DNA from: RGIG3528 sp964653855
Lineage (GTDB): Bacteria; Bacillota; Clostridia; Lachnospirales; Lachnospiraceae
Assembly: GCA_964653855.1 (NCBI GenBank)
Contig: CAZZFV010000017.1
Location: 1-41,526, forward strand
Direction: 5' to 3'
DNA: 41,526 bases
Of the stretch, positions 40,657 to 41,526 are shown piece by piece. How positions within the stretch are numbered: position 1 is the stretch's first letter; each line of letters starts with the position of its first letter. The position numbers and the translations under genes are program-made. A model generated the notes under the pieces. The model was given only the letters and a program-made list of their open reading frames with translations, made no database searches and was not told the origin of the DNA.

Positions 40657-41526
40657 ATGAAATTTAATCTTTTGTATGTATCGTCGGTTTCCGCGTGCTT
40701 TGAACTTGAAAACACATTGCCTTATTATTCCGAAAGAAGCTTTGATGTTGTTTTAAACGGCGAAAAGGTGTCGGAAAATGTAAAGACGAATGTTTTTTCG
40801 GTATTTGATTTGACACCGGACACAGAATACACGGTTGAAGTTTTGGGAGATAAGTGTATTTTTAAAACAAATCCCGAAAGCGTATGCTTGTCGGTTCACG
40901 ATTTCGGCGCCGTGGGTGACGGAAAAACGGACGACACGCTTGCGATTCAAAATGCGATTTATGCGTGCCCGGCGAACGGACGAGTAACAATAGAAAAGGG
41001 GACATATTATGTGCGCCCGATTATGTTAAAGAGTGACATTACTCTTGAACTTAAGGAAAACGCAATATTACTCGGTGACACGGACGAATCCCATTATCCC
41101 GTTTTTCCGGGAAGCGTTATTGATCCCGTAACACAATCGGAATTTCACGTTTCTTCGTGGGAAGGACTTCCGCACAAGTGTCATCAAAGCTTTATAAGTG
41201 CGTTTAATGCGAAAAACATAAATATTGTGGGACGGGGAATCATAGACGCAAATGCGGAAAACTCCACGTGGTGGATAAATCCGAAGAACAGGGAGGTTGC
41301 ACGTCCGAAGCTTGTATTTTTGAACAAGTGTGAGAATGTGGTTTTTCATGGAATTACGGGACAGAACTCTCCTTCGTGGAATTTCCATCCTTTCTTCAGT
41401 AAGAGTATTTACTTTTACGATACGGCGGTCATTGCTCCGAAGGTGAGCCCCAATACCGACGGCTCCGATCCCGAGTCATGCGATGACGTGAGATATATAG
41501 GAATGCGTTTTGCGGTCGGCGACGAT
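40657..41526 (+). CDS. GH28 polygalacturonase, 3' end outside the window
   Basis: The frame is open from ATG 40657 to the window edge (290 codons, no stop). CGGAGG precedes the ATG. Residues 1-75 form a short beta domain. From about 82 (HDFGAVGDGKTDD) begins the pectin-lyase-like beta-helix, as in GH28 proteins. SPSWNFHP, then NTDGSD near 270 and GDD at the cut are the GH28 catalytic motifs, including the acidic residues in NTDGSD. No signal peptide is seen, so it is probably cytoplasmic and trims imported oligogalacturonides to monomers. The downstream catalytic His and RIK motifs lie beyond the window. Confidence 0.9.
   Translation, partial: MKFNLLYVSSVSACFELENTLPYYSERSFDVVLNGEKVSENVKTNVFSVFDLTPDTEYTVEVLGDKCIFKTNPESVCLSVHDFGAVGDGKTDDTLAIQNAIYACPANGRVTIEKGTYYVRPIMLKSDITLELKENAILLGDTDESHYPVFPGSVIDPVTQSEFHVSSWEGLPHKCHQSFISAFNAKNINIVGRGIIDANAENSTWWINPKNREVARPKLVFLNKCENVVFHGITGQNSPSWNFHPFFSKSIYFYDTAVIAPKVSPNTDGSDPESCDDVRYIGMRFAVGDD

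Overview
The window looks like the chromosome of an anaerobic, pectin-using Firmicute, most likely a Lachnospiraceae relative of Lachnospira, Butyrivibrio or Roseburia. The reasons are AGGAGG-type ribosome binding sites, sigmaA-like promoters (TTGACA/TATAAT), a bifurcating-type NfnAB ferredoxin:NADP oxidoreductase, family PL9 and GH28 pectinases, CUT1 permeases of the LplB/YtcP type, and a 'hexuronate by reductase plus dehydratase' route. The genus is an inference. There is no rRNA, tRNA, CRISPR array, phage or transposase in the window.

Layout. (1) 1-2849, +: uxuA and uxuB, the fructuronate arm of uronate catabolism. (2) 2900-4705, -: tcdA and mnmA, two tRNA-modification genes. (3) 4948-6063, +: a CDF metal exporter with a Mn-type metal-site signature. 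(4) 6210-10130, +: a TetR-headed redox and membrane operon (flavin-reductase-like protein with a PCP_red-like tail, atypical SDR, DUF1295 protein, unknown membrane protein). (5) 10245-12778, -: a small secreted two-cysteine protein and a one-chain MacB-like ABC exporter, a candidate peptide-export module. (6) 13123-15411, +: nfnA-nfnB. (7) 15516-20049, +: a polar amino-acid ABC importer followed by an EAL-TPR-degenerate GGDEF protein. (8) 20266-21990, +: an EamA transporter and a TatD nuclease. (9) 22008-29702, -: AraC regulator, large membrane-anchored PL9 pectate lyase, AEC carrier, uxaB. (10) 30331-40512, +: a long sugar-ABC operon with two different ATPases, two permeases, a very large binding lipoprotein, five small membrane proteins of unknown family, and a second AraC regulator. 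(11) 40657 to the edge, +: the start of a GH28 polygalacturonase.

How it fits together. The PL9 lyase, held at the cell surface, would cut pectate. The ABC operon would import oligogalacturonides. GH28, which has no visible signal peptide, would trim them inside the cell. UxaB, UxuA and UxuB would feed the monomers toward 2-keto-3-deoxygluconate. Uronate isomerase, altronate dehydratase, KduI/KduD, KDG kinase and aldolase are not in the window. The uxaB/ABC divergent region has related TGCAAATT palindromes at both promoters, which suggests one shared regulator.

The least explained parts are the secreted peptide/ABC module, the dual-ATPase importer with its retinue of small membrane proteins, and a recurring pattern of short degenerate tandem repeats (14-33 bp units), several of which begin at or include the stop codon of the upstream gene.
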